IMG/VR virus record: IMGVR_UViG_3300011116_000119
Span: 1 to 29,635 of that record
Reading direction: 5' to 3' (one strand)
From: a virus
DNA: 29,635 bases
Below are positions 15,098 through 22,528 of the stretch, piece by piece. The notes beneath the pieces are model-generated. The model was given only the letters and a program-made list of their open reading frames with translations, was not told the DNA's origin and searched no databases. The stretch's first letter is position 1; every line of letters starts with the position of its first letter. Position numbers and translations under genes: made by a program.

Positions 15098-15343
15098 ATG
15101 TCAGTAAACAATGGTGTGGATAGCAGCAGTTTCAATCGTGATGATGTGATTCGCACATATCTTGTGACACAGTACTTTGGTACGTTGGTTAGCCCACTAA
15201 CGCAAATTCCTGCTACGCCAACACCGTTTGTACAGGGGCCGCTCAGTGCTCTTCCAGTCAGGACGGGCGATACGTTCGGCGGTTACACAATTGCTGAAGT
15301 TGTGACGGCTCTAAAATCTGTTGGTATACTTGCCCCACGATAA
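15098..15343 (+). CDS. Small protein with GYTIAEVVTALK C-terminal motif (81 aa)
   Basis: The N-terminus is polar, and the middle part Pro/Thr-rich (ATPTPFVQGPLSALPVRTG). The end, FGGYTIAEVVTALKSVGIL, closely matches the end of the fibre protein at 21374-22519 (FEGYTLAQVVTALKALGLL). This suggests a shared short helix for trimerisation or docking. AGGA lies upstream of the ATG, and the next gene's ATG overlaps its stop. It is probably a virion protein; the role is unknown. Confidence 0.65.
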   Translation: MSVNNGVDSSSFNRDDVIRTYLVTQYFGTLVSPLTQIPATPTPFVQGPLSALPVRTGDTFGGYTIAEVVTALKSVGILAPR

Positions 15344-15702
15344 TGCCTTCTACATCTAAAAAACAGCATAATTTCATGGCGGCAATCGCCAATAGCCCAG
15401 CTTTTGCAAAGAAGGCTGGAGTCCCCCAGAGCGTGGGCTCTGATTTCGTTAAAGCCGACAAAGGCCATAAATTTGCAAAAGGTGGTGATATGAAAGAATC
15501 TAAAGCAATGGTAGCCAAAGAGATGGCCTTCATGACAAAGAAGGGTGCTCCGAAGTCCATGATTAAACATGAGAAGGCAGAAGCCAAAGGCAAGCCTTTT
15601 GCCAAGGGCGGTTGTGCAATGGCTAAGGGTGGCGGTATCGAGTCCAAGGGCAAGACCAAGGGCAAGATGATTACCATGAAGCGCGGCGGAAGCTGTAAGT
15701 AA
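15343..15702 (+). CDS. Basic Lys/Gly-rich virion-associated protein (119 aa)
   Basis: It begins with a recurrent phage motif (KKQHNFMAAIANSPAFAKKA, then GVPQSVGSDF) and continues as a Lys/Gly/Met-rich low-complexity chain with FAKGG twice and MAKGGG, ending IESKGKTKGK and a Cys near the C-terminus. It has about 25% Lys, so it probably binds DNA. Similar small basic proteins occur in many phages without known function; packaging inside the head or ejection is a reasonable guess. It is the first of a run of related small proteins. Confidence 0.72.
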   Translation: MPSTSKKQHNFMAAIANSPAFAKKAGVPQSVGSDFVKADKGHKFAKGGDMKESKAMVAKEMAFMTKKGAPKSMIKHEKAEAKGKPFAKGGCAMAKGGGIESKGKTKGKMITMKRGGSCK

Positions 15703-15710
15703 GGAAGATC

Positions 15711-15950
15711 ATGGCTACCAAACCAGCAACCCCCCAAGATATCCAAGAGCCAGCCTCTGGATTGACCAAAGCAGAACAAGCAGCGCAAGCGGCATCTGCC
15801 CCCAAGCCCCCAGCAAAGAAAAAAGATACCCCGCCTAAACCAATTAACCCTGAGTTTACGCAAGAGCCATCTAAAAACTTTGCCAAGGGCGGTTCTGTGC
15901 GTGGCGATGGTTGTGAAGTTCGTGGTAAGACTAAAGGACGGTTTGTATGA
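15711..15950 (+). CDS. Small Pro/Lys-rich protein with RGDGC-GKT-GR tail (79 aa)
   Basis: Residues 1-60 are Ala/Pro/Lys-rich and probably disordered. The C-terminus is NFAKGGSVRGDGCEVRGKTK followed by GRFV. The same ending appears on the next protein (RGDGCASKGKTRGKIY) and, weaker, on two others in this module. AAGGAAG precedes the ATG, and the stop overlaps the next ATG (ATGA). A disordered body with a conserved tail fits a cargo protein recognised by its end. The function is unknown. Confidence 0.68.
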   Translation: MATKPATPQDIQEPASGLTKAEQAAQAASAPKPPAKKKDTPPKPINPEFTQEPSKNFAKGGSVRGDGCEVRGKTKGRFV

Positions 15951-16834
15951 ATGCCAAAAAGTTTCGTAAGTACGACGAGGGGGGCTCGGTTGATGAAACT
16001 GACATGGACACCCCTAGCAAAGTCAACTCTAGCGACTTAGCAGCTGCCAATGCATCGACTGACCCAATCCGCGAGTTGAACCGTCGTAAGGGTTGGACTA
16101 AAGATGCCGACGAACCCAAATCCATTTCGTTTGGCGAGTCATTTCGCCGCGCCAAAGATGCTGGGCTGAAGACATTTTCGTTCCAGGGCAAGCAGTACAC
16201 AACCAAGATGGCCTCTGAGAACAAAGCCGCCCCCGCCAAGGGCAGTGCAGCCGCGCCTAGCGAGAAAAACAATGTACCGAGCAAGGGTGGCATGGGTGTA
16301 TCGGGCATGCCACCAGGCTCCACCGACAAGGCTCCGGCACCGTTGCCAGATTCGGCATTCAAAAGGCTTGTAAAAAATAACCCTTCGCTTGAGCCTGTAG
16401 GTAGATTCGTAGACAAGTACGGCAGCGATATTCAGAATACGTTGAATGCAATGGGCGGCATTGGCCGTTTGGTTAGCGGCCCAAGCAGGGCAATGCAAGC
16501 GGGTACAAAAGCGGCTTCAGCTGCGCGTGATTTGGCGGTATCAGAAACGCCCGTTCGTTTTGTTGGAGCCAGTGGGAAGCGGTTGATGAATGCCCCGCGC
16601 CTGGGATCAGATGCCAAAAGCACAGAGATGGCTACCCAAGAGGCCATGAAACGTGGTAGTGCTCGTCGCTTGGGCATGGACGATGCAGAAACGGGTACGG
16701 AGTTGGCTACCACTGGCGCAATGAAACGTGGTGGCAAAGTCAAGACATATGCCAAGGGCGGCTCTGTGTCATCTGCCTCATCACGGGGTGATGGTTGTGC
16801 TTCTAAAGGCAAGACTCGTGGAAAGATTTACTAA
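15947..16834 (+). CDS. Basic virion-associated protein with FSF-GKQYTT motif and RGDGC tail (295 aa)
   Basis: The segment SFGESFRRAKDAGLKTFSFQ followed by GKQYTT is a recurrent phage motif (FRxARxAGxxxFxWxGKxYTT) seen in virion-associated proteins of other phages. The N-terminus holds YDEGGSV; the middle is Ala/Pro-rich, with a helical region (SDIQNTLNAMGGIGRLVSG). The end carries MKRGGKVKTYAKGGSV and RGDGCASKGKTRGKIY. It therefore combines both module motifs. The helical, Ala-rich part could be membrane-active, as in ejection proteins. No enzymatic motif is visible. Confidence 0.68.
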   Translation: MNAKKFRKYDEGGSVDETDMDTPSKVNSSDLAAANASTDPIRELNRRKGWTKDADEPKSISFGESFRRAKDAGLKTFSFQGKQYTTKMASENKAAPAKGSAAAPSEKNNVPSKGGMGVSGMPPGSTDKAPAPLPDSAFKRLVKNNPSLEPVGRFVDKYGSDIQNTLNAMGGIGRLVSGPSRAMQAGTKAASAARDLAVSETPVRFVGASGKRLMNAPRLGSDAKSTEMATQEAMKRGSARRLGMDDAETGTELATTGAMKRGGKVKTYAKGGSVSSASSRGDGCASKGKTRGKIY

Positions 16835-16836
16835 CC

Positions 16837-17079
16837 ATGCGGCCCTCGCGCGGTATGGGTGCTGTTAACCCCTCCAAAATGCCAAAGGCAAAGAAGGTTA
16901 TTCGCAAGGATAATCCGAATGTTGTTTCAGAATTTGCGGAGGGTGGCTTGTATGACAACATCAATGCTAAACGTAAACGTATTTCTCAGGGATCAGGCGA
17001 GAAAATGCGTTCCGTTGGTCAGGCAGGTGCCCCAACTGCTCAAGACTTCAAGCAGTCTGCCAAAACCGCCAAAAGGTGA
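16837..17079 (+). CDS. Small conserved basic phage protein (80 aa)
   Basis: I recognise the pattern MRPSRGMGAVNPSKMPKAKK, then GLYDNINAKRKRISQGSGEK and the closing GAPTAQDFKQSAKTAKR from many phage genomes, where it lies near head-tail connector genes. It includes FAEGG, a variant of the FAKGG motif of the neighbours. It is strongly basic, and presumably a nucleic-acid-associated virion protein, but no function is established to my knowledge. No good ribosome site precedes it; coupling to the previous stop two bases upstream is likely. Confidence 0.78.
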   Translation: MRPSRGMGAVNPSKMPKAKKVIRKDNPNVVSEFAEGGLYDNINAKRKRISQGSGEKMRSVGQAGAPTAQDFKQSAKTAKR

Positions 17080-17085
17080 GTAGCG

Positions 17086-17730
17086 ATGTACTATGTCTAC
17101 GCGCACATGAAGCCTGATAACACCGTGTTTTATATCGGTAAGGGCACTAAGGCGCGGGCGTGGTCTACTCATGGCAGAAACACACGCTGGCAACGCACGG
17201 TTGCCAAGTATGGCTATAGCGTATGCCTGTTAATGGACGCCATGTCGCAAGTACAGGCCATTGAAGAAGAGGCGCGGGTCATTGCACACTTTAAGCCATT
17301 TGGGCATTTGGTTAATGTGCTGGATCGAGGGGATGTCAGTCCTTCTTCCAATCCAGACGTTGTGGCAAAAATTAGTGCCGCTGCATCAAGGTGGCAGCAA
17401 GGAAGGACTCTTTCCCAAGAGCATCGCGCCAATGTAGCAAAAAATAGTGCATGGAAAGGTCGCAAGCGGCCAGAACATTCCATTTGCATGAAAGCCAAAG
17501 CAACTTGGCTTGGAGAGCGCAATCCATTTTATGGGAGTGGCGCACAACAAGCGGGGGTCAAAAACCATGCATCGGTTAAAATTGTCGGTGAGCATGAAAC
17601 TCAAGGCAGCAAGATATGGGACACCATGACTGCCGCAGCCCGTGATTTAGGGGTGACGCTTAGTGCTGTATCTCAAGCATTAAAAAACCAACAGCGATCT
17701 AAGGGATGGTTGTTTAGGAGGGTACTGTGA
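17086..17730 (+). CDS. GIY-YIG homing endonuclease
   Basis: The N-terminal domain has the GIY-YIG pair in variant form (YYVYAHM..., FYIGKG), an Arg-containing helix (NTRWQRTVAKYG), the metal-binding Glu region (AIEEEARVIAHF) and the conserved Asn (LVNVLDRG). Residues ~100-155 contain NUMOD3-like DNA-binding segments (GRTLSQEHRANV, KGRKRPEHS, GERNPFYG), and the end is a helix-turn-helix of the intron-encoded repeat type (AAARDLGVTLSAVSQALKN). Such free-standing nucleases cut sites in related phages and spread into them. It directly abuts the connector gene (GTGA overlap). Confidence 0.87.
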   Translation: MYYVYAHMKPDNTVFYIGKGTKARAWSTHGRNTRWQRTVAKYGYSVCLLMDAMSQVQAIEEEARVIAHFKPFGHLVNVLDRGDVSPSSNPDVVAKISAAASRWQQGRTLSQEHRANVAKNSAWKGRKRPEHSICMKAKATWLGERNPFYGSGAQQAGVKNHASVKIVGEHETQGSKIWDTMTAAARDLGVTLSAVSQALKNQQRSKGWLFRRVL

Positions 17731-18419
17731 CTACTTCTGGTACGACATCTTTTAATTTAGACTTAACGGAAATTGTTGAGGAAGCGTTCGAACGCTGTGG
17801 TTCTGAATTGCGCTCAGGGTATGATCTTAAAACTGCGCGTCGCAGCCTTAATCTTTTGTTTGCTTCTTGGGCTAACAATGGGATTAACCTATGGACTGTT
17901 GCTCAGTCTTCTATCACCCTTGTACAAGGCACTGCGACGTACAATCTCCCGGCTGATGCGGTAGACCTGATGGAGCATGTAATCCGCACTGGTGCTGGCA
18001 ATATTGCCACTCAATCAGACTTGACGATCACTCGCATCTCAGTCTCGACGTACTCATCCATCCCTAACAAGTTGACGCAAGCGCGGCCTATTCAGATTTA
18101 CATCAATAGGCAAGCACCAATCCCTAACGTGACTGTATGGCCCACGCCAGATGGGTCGCAAACGTACACCCTCATCTACTGGTATCTTCGTCGTATCCAA
18201 GATGCTGGTAATGGTGTAAACACAATGGATGTACCGTTCCGCTTTATTCCATGCATGGTGGCTGGTCTGGCTTACTACTTGTCCATGAAACTCCCCGGAG
18301 CAATGGAGCGGATGCAGGTTCTGAAGGCCCAGTACGATGAGGCTTGGTTGCTTGCCTCAGAAGAGGATAGAGAGAAAGCGGCAATTCGGCTAGTGCCCCG
18401 CCAACAATTTATTTCGTAG
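17727..18419 (+). CDS. Head-tail connector protein, P22 gp4-like
   Basis: The 230-residue protein opens with IVEEAFERCGSELRSGYDLK, then SLNLLFASWANNGINLWTVA, the pattern of P22 gp4-type tail accessory factors that bind under the portal. Then comes a beta part (YNLPADAVDLMEHVIRTG) and a C-terminal helical part with VPFRFIPCMVAGLAYYLS. It starts with GTG, not ATG; AGGAGG five bases upstream strongly supports this start. It is flanked on both sides by homing endonuclease genes. Confidence 0.78.
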   Translation: MTTSGTTSFNLDLTEIVEEAFERCGSELRSGYDLKTARRSLNLLFASWANNGINLWTVAQSSITLVQGTATYNLPADAVDLMEHVIRTGAGNIATQSDLTITRISVSTYSSIPNKLTQARPIQIYINRQAPIPNVTVWPTPDGSQTYTLIYWYLRRIQDAGNGVNTMDVPFRFIPCMVAGLAYYLSMKLPGAMERMQVLKAQYDEAWLLASEEDREKAAIRLVPRQQFIS

Positions 18420-18425
18420 ATTAAG

Positions 18426-18998
18426 ATGGAAGTAATTTCTCTTTCAGACGCCAAAAGTGCCGGATTAAAACGGTACTTTACGGGGATACCATGTTTAAGT
18501 GGGCATTTGACTGAAAGAATGGTGTCAAGTCGCGCTTGTTGTGAATGTACAAAAAATCGGTTGGCGACATATAGAATTGACAACAGAGAAGGGCTGCTGG
18601 AAAGAAAACGCACATACGCAAAACAGCAGCGTATTGACCACCCAGAACACGTTTACGCAATTGCAAAACACTCCACAGCCAAGCATCGAGTGCGGCGCAA
18701 CCAAGAGAAGGCTGCATGGCGGCGTAAGAATGCTAGCCGAGTATTAGCGTGGGTTAGACATAGGCAGTTGGCAAAAATTAAACGCACACCCGGATGGCTG
18801 TCTGACGATGACAAATGGATGATTGAGCAAGCGTATGAGTTGGCGGTTTTGCGAACTAAGATGTTTGGATTTCCTTGGCACGTAGATCACGTAATTCCGC
18901 TGCAAGGCAAGAAAGTTTCCGGACTACATACACCTATAAATTTACAGGTCATTCCCGGCGCAGAAAATTTGCGCAAAGGTAATCGGTATGGCAAATAG
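18426..18998 (+). CDS. HNH homing endonuclease
   Basis: The C-terminal part has a clear HNH motif: WHVDHVIPLQGKKVSGLHTP, INLQVIP and NLRKGNRY give the two His, the Asn and the closing KxN. The first ~110 residues contain Cys pairs (C-L-S-G-H, CCEC) that may bind zinc, and many Lys/Arg, as in DNA-binding regions. It begins seven bases after the connector gene and ends within the start of the zinc-ribbon gene. It lies on the other side of the connector gene from the GIY-YIG nuclease, so each may target the flanking conserved genes. Confidence 0.85.
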   Translation: MEVISLSDAKSAGLKRYFTGIPCLSGHLTERMVSSRACCECTKNRLATYRIDNREGLLERKRTYAKQQRIDHPEHVYAIAKHSTAKHRVRRNQEKAAWRRKNASRVLAWVRHRQLAKIKRTPGWLSDDDKWMIEQAYELAVLRTKMFGFPWHVDHVIPLQGKKVSGLHTPINLQVIPGAENLRKGNRYGK

Positions 18999-19344
18999 GT
19001 TTACCGCAGGTAAGAAGGCAATCTCGGAGTGCGACAGATGTGGCATCCGGGTGAAACTGAAAGACCTAAAGAAACTTGTGATCAAGACCAAAGAGGTGGC
19101 GATCAAGGTTTGCAATGAATGCTGGGAGCCAGATCATCCGCAGTTGCAGTTGGGTATGTATCCGGTTGCTGATCCACAGGCAGTGCGTGATCCCCGGCCA
19201 GACTTTGCTGGGTATATTGAGAACCGAGATATTTATTGGGGCTGGAATCCGGTTGGTGGCTCCAGTGGATTTGATGCAGTTTTAACTCCCAATCCATTGG
19301 CTCCCGCCGCCACGGTTGGGCAAGTCACAGTAAGTATTATTTAA
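18988..19344 (+). CDS. Zinc-ribbon virion protein (118 aa)
   Basis: CDRC at residues 15-18 and CNEC at 42-45 form a zinc ribbon. The following text, HPQLQLGMYPVADPQAVRDP then RPDFAGY and WGWNPVGG, is a phage protein pattern I have seen often next to gp4-like connectors. The ATG is inside the HNH gene's last codons, with AAAGGT upstream. It is probably a small virion or assembly protein; no activity is established. The insertion of the HNH gene may have placed its start within the endonuclease. Confidence 0.75.
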   Translation: MANRFTAGKKAISECDRCGIRVKLKDLKKLVIKTKEVAIKVCNECWEPDHPQLQLGMYPVADPQAVRDPRPDFAGYIENRDIYWGWNPVGGSSGFDAVLTPNPLAPAATVGQVTVSII

Positions 19345-19353
19345 GGGGTTGGT

Positions 19354-19755
19354 ATGGGTATCGTTGCACGGATCACAAGCGCCTTTGGCGTTACAGCCAA
19401 GGGCTCTAATCTTGCCAACACAGAAGTGGATACCAACATGTATTTGGTATCTCGGGGATTGGGCTTGGACCCTGTTACGCTCACCGGAGCAACTACGCTC
19501 ACATCTGCCGCTCACGAAGGAAGGCAGCTAATTTTTAACAGTGCGAGCCCGTTTACGGTAACCATTGCATTGGAAGCGGCTGGCGGACCCACAACTCTGG
19601 GTTCTAGGTATTACGGCGTTAATATTGGTGCCGGGGCCGTCACGGTAGCAATTTCTGGTGGTGGAACTTTGACGGGCATTTCAGCCACTGTTGCACAAAA
19701 CGGTGGTATGACTGCTATCAGAACTGGAACTAACACTTACGTGCGTACCGTGTAG
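19354..19755 (+). CDS. Beta-rich fibre-like structural protein (133 aa)
   Basis: The protein begins MGIVARITSAFGVTAKGSNL, then alternates Thr/Ala/Gly-rich strands (LTGATTLTSAAHEGRQLIFN, TVTIALEAAGG, GAVTVAISGGGTLTGI) and ends TGTNTYVRTV. It looks like a single beta domain of the kind found on phage fibres and capsid surfaces. AAGGGG lies five bases upstream of the ATG. No specific family is recognised. Confidence 0.63.
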   Translation: MGIVARITSAFGVTAKGSNLANTEVDTNMYLVSRGLGLDPVTLTGATTLTSAAHEGRQLIFNSASPFTVTIALEAAGGPTTLGSRYYGVNIGAGAVTVAISGGGTLTGISATVAQNGGMTAIRTGTNTYVRTV

Positions 19756-19794
19756 TTGCTCCCACCACAAGTGCTGTGGTATCCTTTATCAATA

Positions 19795-19807
19795 TCCTAA
19801 GTTAGGA
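19795..19807. promoter_or_regulatory. 13-bp palindrome covering a ribosome site
   Basis: TCCTAAGTTAGGA is a perfect inverted repeat with a single central base. It contains the Shine-Dalgarno AGGA of the gene at 19814. It might be a protein-binding site or a small hairpin limiting translation. A 6-bp hairpin (ACCACA/TGTGGT) lies just upstream at 19764-19780. Confidence 0.3.
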
Positions 19808-19813
19808 ATAGCC

Positions 19814-19969
19814 ATGAAGAAAATGACTCCCCAAGAAGCCGTAGGGCAGCATGAAAAGCGCCTACACCCCCAGAAGACGCCTACGTTTAAAAAAGGTGGT
19901 CCGACCACTGATGATCGTATGAAGTACGGCAAGAACATGGCGAAAGTCATGAGCCAGAAAACGGGTTGA
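19814..19969 (+). CDS. Very small basic protein (51 aa) with KKGG motif
   Basis: Reading from the ATG gives MKKMTPQEAVGQHEKRLHPQ, then TPTFKKGGPTTDD and a basic end (YGKNMAKVMSQKTG). AGGA lies six bases upstream, and the next gene's GAGGAG ribosome site overlaps its stop. FKKGG is a variant of the FAKGG motif in the small proteins at 15343-17079. Size, spacing and motif together make it a credible gene. The function is unknown. Confidence 0.68.
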   Translation: MKKMTPQEAVGQHEKRLHPQKTPTFKKGGPTTDDRMKYGKNMAKVMSQKTG

Positions 19970-19978
19970 GGAGTAATC

Positions 19979-20236
19979 ATGCCTAATTTCAGCAACAAGC
20001 AAGACGGCAAAGAAGTTGGTCAGGCTGGTGTTTACGCAAAGCCGCACACGATGAGCGGTAAGCCAATGACTCCAACCGACTATGGTCTGGTTCCCAAGAT
20101 GCCCCGCAAAGAAAATTGGACCCCTATGGAGGGTGTATCAATTGGTGATACGGGTCCAGTCAAAACGGATGGCATCAAGATTCGAGGCACTGGCTGTGCT
20201 ACCAAGGGCGTGACCGCTCGCGGCCCAATGGCTTGA
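19979..20236 (+). CDS. Small conserved protein with IRGTGC tail (85 aa)
   Basis: The pattern GQAGVYAKPHTMSGKPMTP followed by the ending DGIKIRGTGCATKGVTARGP is one I have seen in many phage genomes, next to adaptor genes. The tail is a variant of the RGDGC..GKT ending of the two proteins at 15711-16834. GAGGAG precedes the ATG by six bases. Soluble, Gly/Lys-rich, mostly unstructured. A virion-associated role is likely; nothing more specific is known. Confidence 0.72.
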   Translation: MPNFSNKQDGKEVGQAGVYAKPHTMSGKPMTPTDYGLVPKMPRKENWTPMEGVSIGDTGPVKTDGIKIRGTGCATKGVTARGPMA

Positions 20237-20237
20237 C

Positions 20238-20888
20238 ATGAACTATACGGAACTAAAATCAGGCGTTGAAGATTACACGGAGAATACGTTCTCCGATGTT
20301 GATTTTGCGTTGATGACGACGCTTGCAGAACAGAAGATTTACAACTCTATTCAGCTTCCAGCGTTGCGCCGCAATGTCACGGGTGTACTGAATACTGAAG
20401 TACCTTACCTGTCTGCGCCCACTGATTTTCTGTCCGTGTTTAGTTTGGCTGTGCTTTCACCAAGCGGATCGTACACATACCTTCTTAATAAGGATGTTAA
20501 CTTTCTGCGAGAAGCGTATCCCAGCCCATTGGAAACAGGTGTACCAAGATACTATGCGATCTTTGGGCCAGACAGTGGGGCAGCTAACGAGTTTTCATTG
20601 ATCGTGAGCCCAACTCCAGATGATTCTTACACAGTTGAGCTTCATTACTTCTACTATCCAGAAAGCATCACGACTGCTGGAACATCATGGCTTGGCGATA
20701 ATTTTGGTTCCGCCTTGTTTAATGCAGTGATGGTAGAAACTGCTCGGTTCATGAAGGCCGAGGCTGATATTGTGGCTATGTATGACTCACAATATCAACA
20801 ATCATTGACGTTGTTGAAAAATCTGAGCGATGGCAAGTTGCGTCAAGATTCTTATCGCAGCGGCCAAGTCCGAACCAAAGTAATTTAA
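20238..20888 (+). CDS. Head-tail adaptor protein, SU10-like
   Basis: The 216-residue protein has an N-terminal helical pair (YTELKSGVEDYTENTFSDVD, MTTLAEQKIYNSIQLPALRR), a central beta part with VPYLSAPTDFLSVFSLAV, the motif VELHYFYYPESIT, and C-terminal helices (FNAVMVETARFMKAE). This is the phage adaptor fold that forms the ring between portal and nozzle in SU10-like podoviruses. It starts one base after the previous stop. Together with the gp4-like protein it gives two adaptor layers. Confidence 0.75.
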   Translation: MNYTELKSGVEDYTENTFSDVDFALMTTLAEQKIYNSIQLPALRRNVTGVLNTEVPYLSAPTDFLSVFSLAVLSPSGSYTYLLNKDVNFLREAYPSPLETGVPRYYAIFGPDSGAANEFSLIVSPTPDDSYTVELHYFYYPESITTAGTSWLGDNFGSALFNAVMVETARFMKAEADIVAMYDSQYQQSLTLLKNLSDGKLRQDSYRSGQVRTKVI

Positions 20889-20901
20889 TTAGGAGCCCAT
20901 C

Positions 20902-21363
20902 ATGGCAATTACCCAAGCAATGTGTACGAGTTTTAAGGTTGATCTTCTTAACGGAGTTCATGTGTTTAGCAATGCTGGCGGCGGAACCCCAGACACCTTT
21001 AAGATTGCTTTGTACACAAGCTCGACAACCCTTGATGCAACAACAACTGCATACGGCACCCCTACAAATGAAGTGTCGAACGTAAGTACCGGGTATACCA
21101 CTGGTGGGAATACGCTGACGGTTGCATCTGCAACTCCCACATCATCTGGAACTACGGCGTATGTATCGTTTAACACGCCAGTTACGTGGCCTAGTGCTAC
21201 GTTTACGGCTCGTGGCGCACTAATTTACAACTCGTCAAAGAGCAATAAAGCAGTTGCAGTGCTTGATTTCGGGGCTGATAAATCAGTATCTGGCGCTACG
21301 TTTACGGTTCAGATGCCAACGGCAGACGCTACTAACGCTATTATCCGCATCACTGCACCGTAA
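20902..21363 (+). CDS. Conserved phage tail/appendage protein (153 aa)
   Basis: The start MAITQAMCTSFKVDLLNGVH, then FKIALYTSSTTLDATTTAYG, is a pattern frequent in fibre modules of many phages. The rest is beta-rich (VSFNTPVTWPSATFTARGAL) and closes ATNAIIRITAP, as a compact jelly-roll-like domain. AGGAG lies upstream. Probably a minor fibre or baseplate component; there is no biochemical assignment that I know of. Confidence 0.7.
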   Translation: MAITQAMCTSFKVDLLNGVHVFSNAGGGTPDTFKIALYTSSTTLDATTTAYGTPTNEVSNVSTGYTTGGNTLTVASATPTSSGTTAYVSFNTPVTWPSATFTARGALIYNSSKSNKAVAVLDFGADKSVSGATFTVQMPTADATNAIIRITAP

Positions 21364-21373
21364 GGAGTGAATT

Positions 21374-22519
21374 ATGGGTATCGTATACGCTGATAGAGTT
21401 AGGGAAACATCAAACAGTACCGCTCCGGGAACGGGGGCCGTACAGCTTACTGGTTCCGCCCCCGCCGGATATAGATCATTTGCTTCTGTTTGGACCACAA
21501 CTGTTGGCTCCCCGATCCCCAGTTATTGTATTGTTGATCCAATTAGCGGGCTTTGGGAAACTGGGCTAACAGCCTCCACCTTTGATCCCGCCGTCAATCA
21601 AATTGCACGTACTGCTGCGCGGGTTTTATCAAGTTCATCTGGTGTAGGCGTCCTTGTTAATTTTACAAATGGCAACTTGGATGTATTTAGCACCATCGTA
21701 ACAGACCAACTCGTTACGTATAGCCCCGGGCTAACCTCCACGAATACATATGGTTCATTGACTATCACACCTCCGGGGTCTAGAGATGGCGCCAAAGGCG
21801 GCGGGCCTATCACCATAGCGACTGGCAACCAGTCAGCGACTAGCAGCCAACCTGTTAACATAAACTCGGGCACCCTGACCGTATTAACAAGTGGGGCGGC
21901 GGCGGGGTCCATTAACCTTACCGTTGGCGCCAGCACCGCAGTTGCTGGCTCCATGACTCTTCAATCTGGAAATACTGGCACGATTGCTAGTGGCGCTGGA
22001 CTTTTTGCGGGTGGCTCTTTAAATATTAAGTCAGGTAATTCTGGAAGCGGAACTGGTGGAGCCGTAAATATTACCGCTGGATACAGCGGCGACCTTACTG
22101 GCGCATATACCGCAGGGGCTGTCTCTATAGTTGGAGGTAGCGGGAATGGAACGGGTATTGCGGCTGCAATGGGTGGAGCCATATCTATTGTTGGCGGATT
22201 TGGTGGTACTACTGGGGCAACAACTGGGGGGCAAGTCAGTGTTAAACCCGGAGTTGGTAATACTGCATCAGGCGGCACTAATGGTGCTGTAGTACTCCAA
22301 ACTGCTGCTGGTACTGATACTGTTAGGGTTCAAGATAATGGAACCACAGCCCAACTGGGATTTTTTAACGTCACACCTATTCTTAGGCCAGCAACAAGTA
22401 TTACGGGTACTGCCCCAGTAATCAATTCTGGAACCGCTCTTAACACAGGTACTACCTTTGAAGGGTATACGCTCGCGCAAGTTGTTACAGCATTAAAAGC
22501 CCTTGGTTTGCTGACCTAA
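21374..22519 (+). CDS. Tail fibre protein with repeat shaft (381 aa)
   Basis: The N-terminal ~110 residues (VYADRVRETSNSTAPGTGAV, then GLWETGL, LSSSSGVGVLVNF) form a domain common at the start of phage fibres, probably the virion-binding part. Residues ~130-320 are a Gly/Ser/Thr-rich repeat with units such as GSINLTVG, GGSLNIKSGNSG, GGAVNITAG and GGAISIVGG, suggesting a beta-helix shaft. The C-terminus ends FEGYTLAQVVTALKALGLL, shared with the 81-aa protein at 15098. TAAGGAG precedes the ATG. Confidence 0.75.
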   Translation: MGIVYADRVRETSNSTAPGTGAVQLTGSAPAGYRSFASVWTTTVGSPIPSYCIVDPISGLWETGLTASTFDPAVNQIARTAARVLSSSSGVGVLVNFTNGNLDVFSTIVTDQLVTYSPGLTSTNTYGSLTITPPGSRDGAKGGGPITIATGNQSATSSQPVNINSGTLTVLTSGAAAGSINLTVGASTAVAGSMTLQSGNTGTIASGAGLFAGGSLNIKSGNSGSGTGGAVNITAGYSGDLTGAYTAGAVSIVGGSGNGTGIAAAMGGAISIVGGFGGTTGATTGGQVSVKPGVGNTASGGTNGAVVLQTAAGTDTVRVQDNGTTAQLGFFNVTPILRPATSITGTAPVINSGTALNTGTTFEGYTLAQVVTALKALGLLT

Positions 22520-22528
22520 AGGTGCCAC

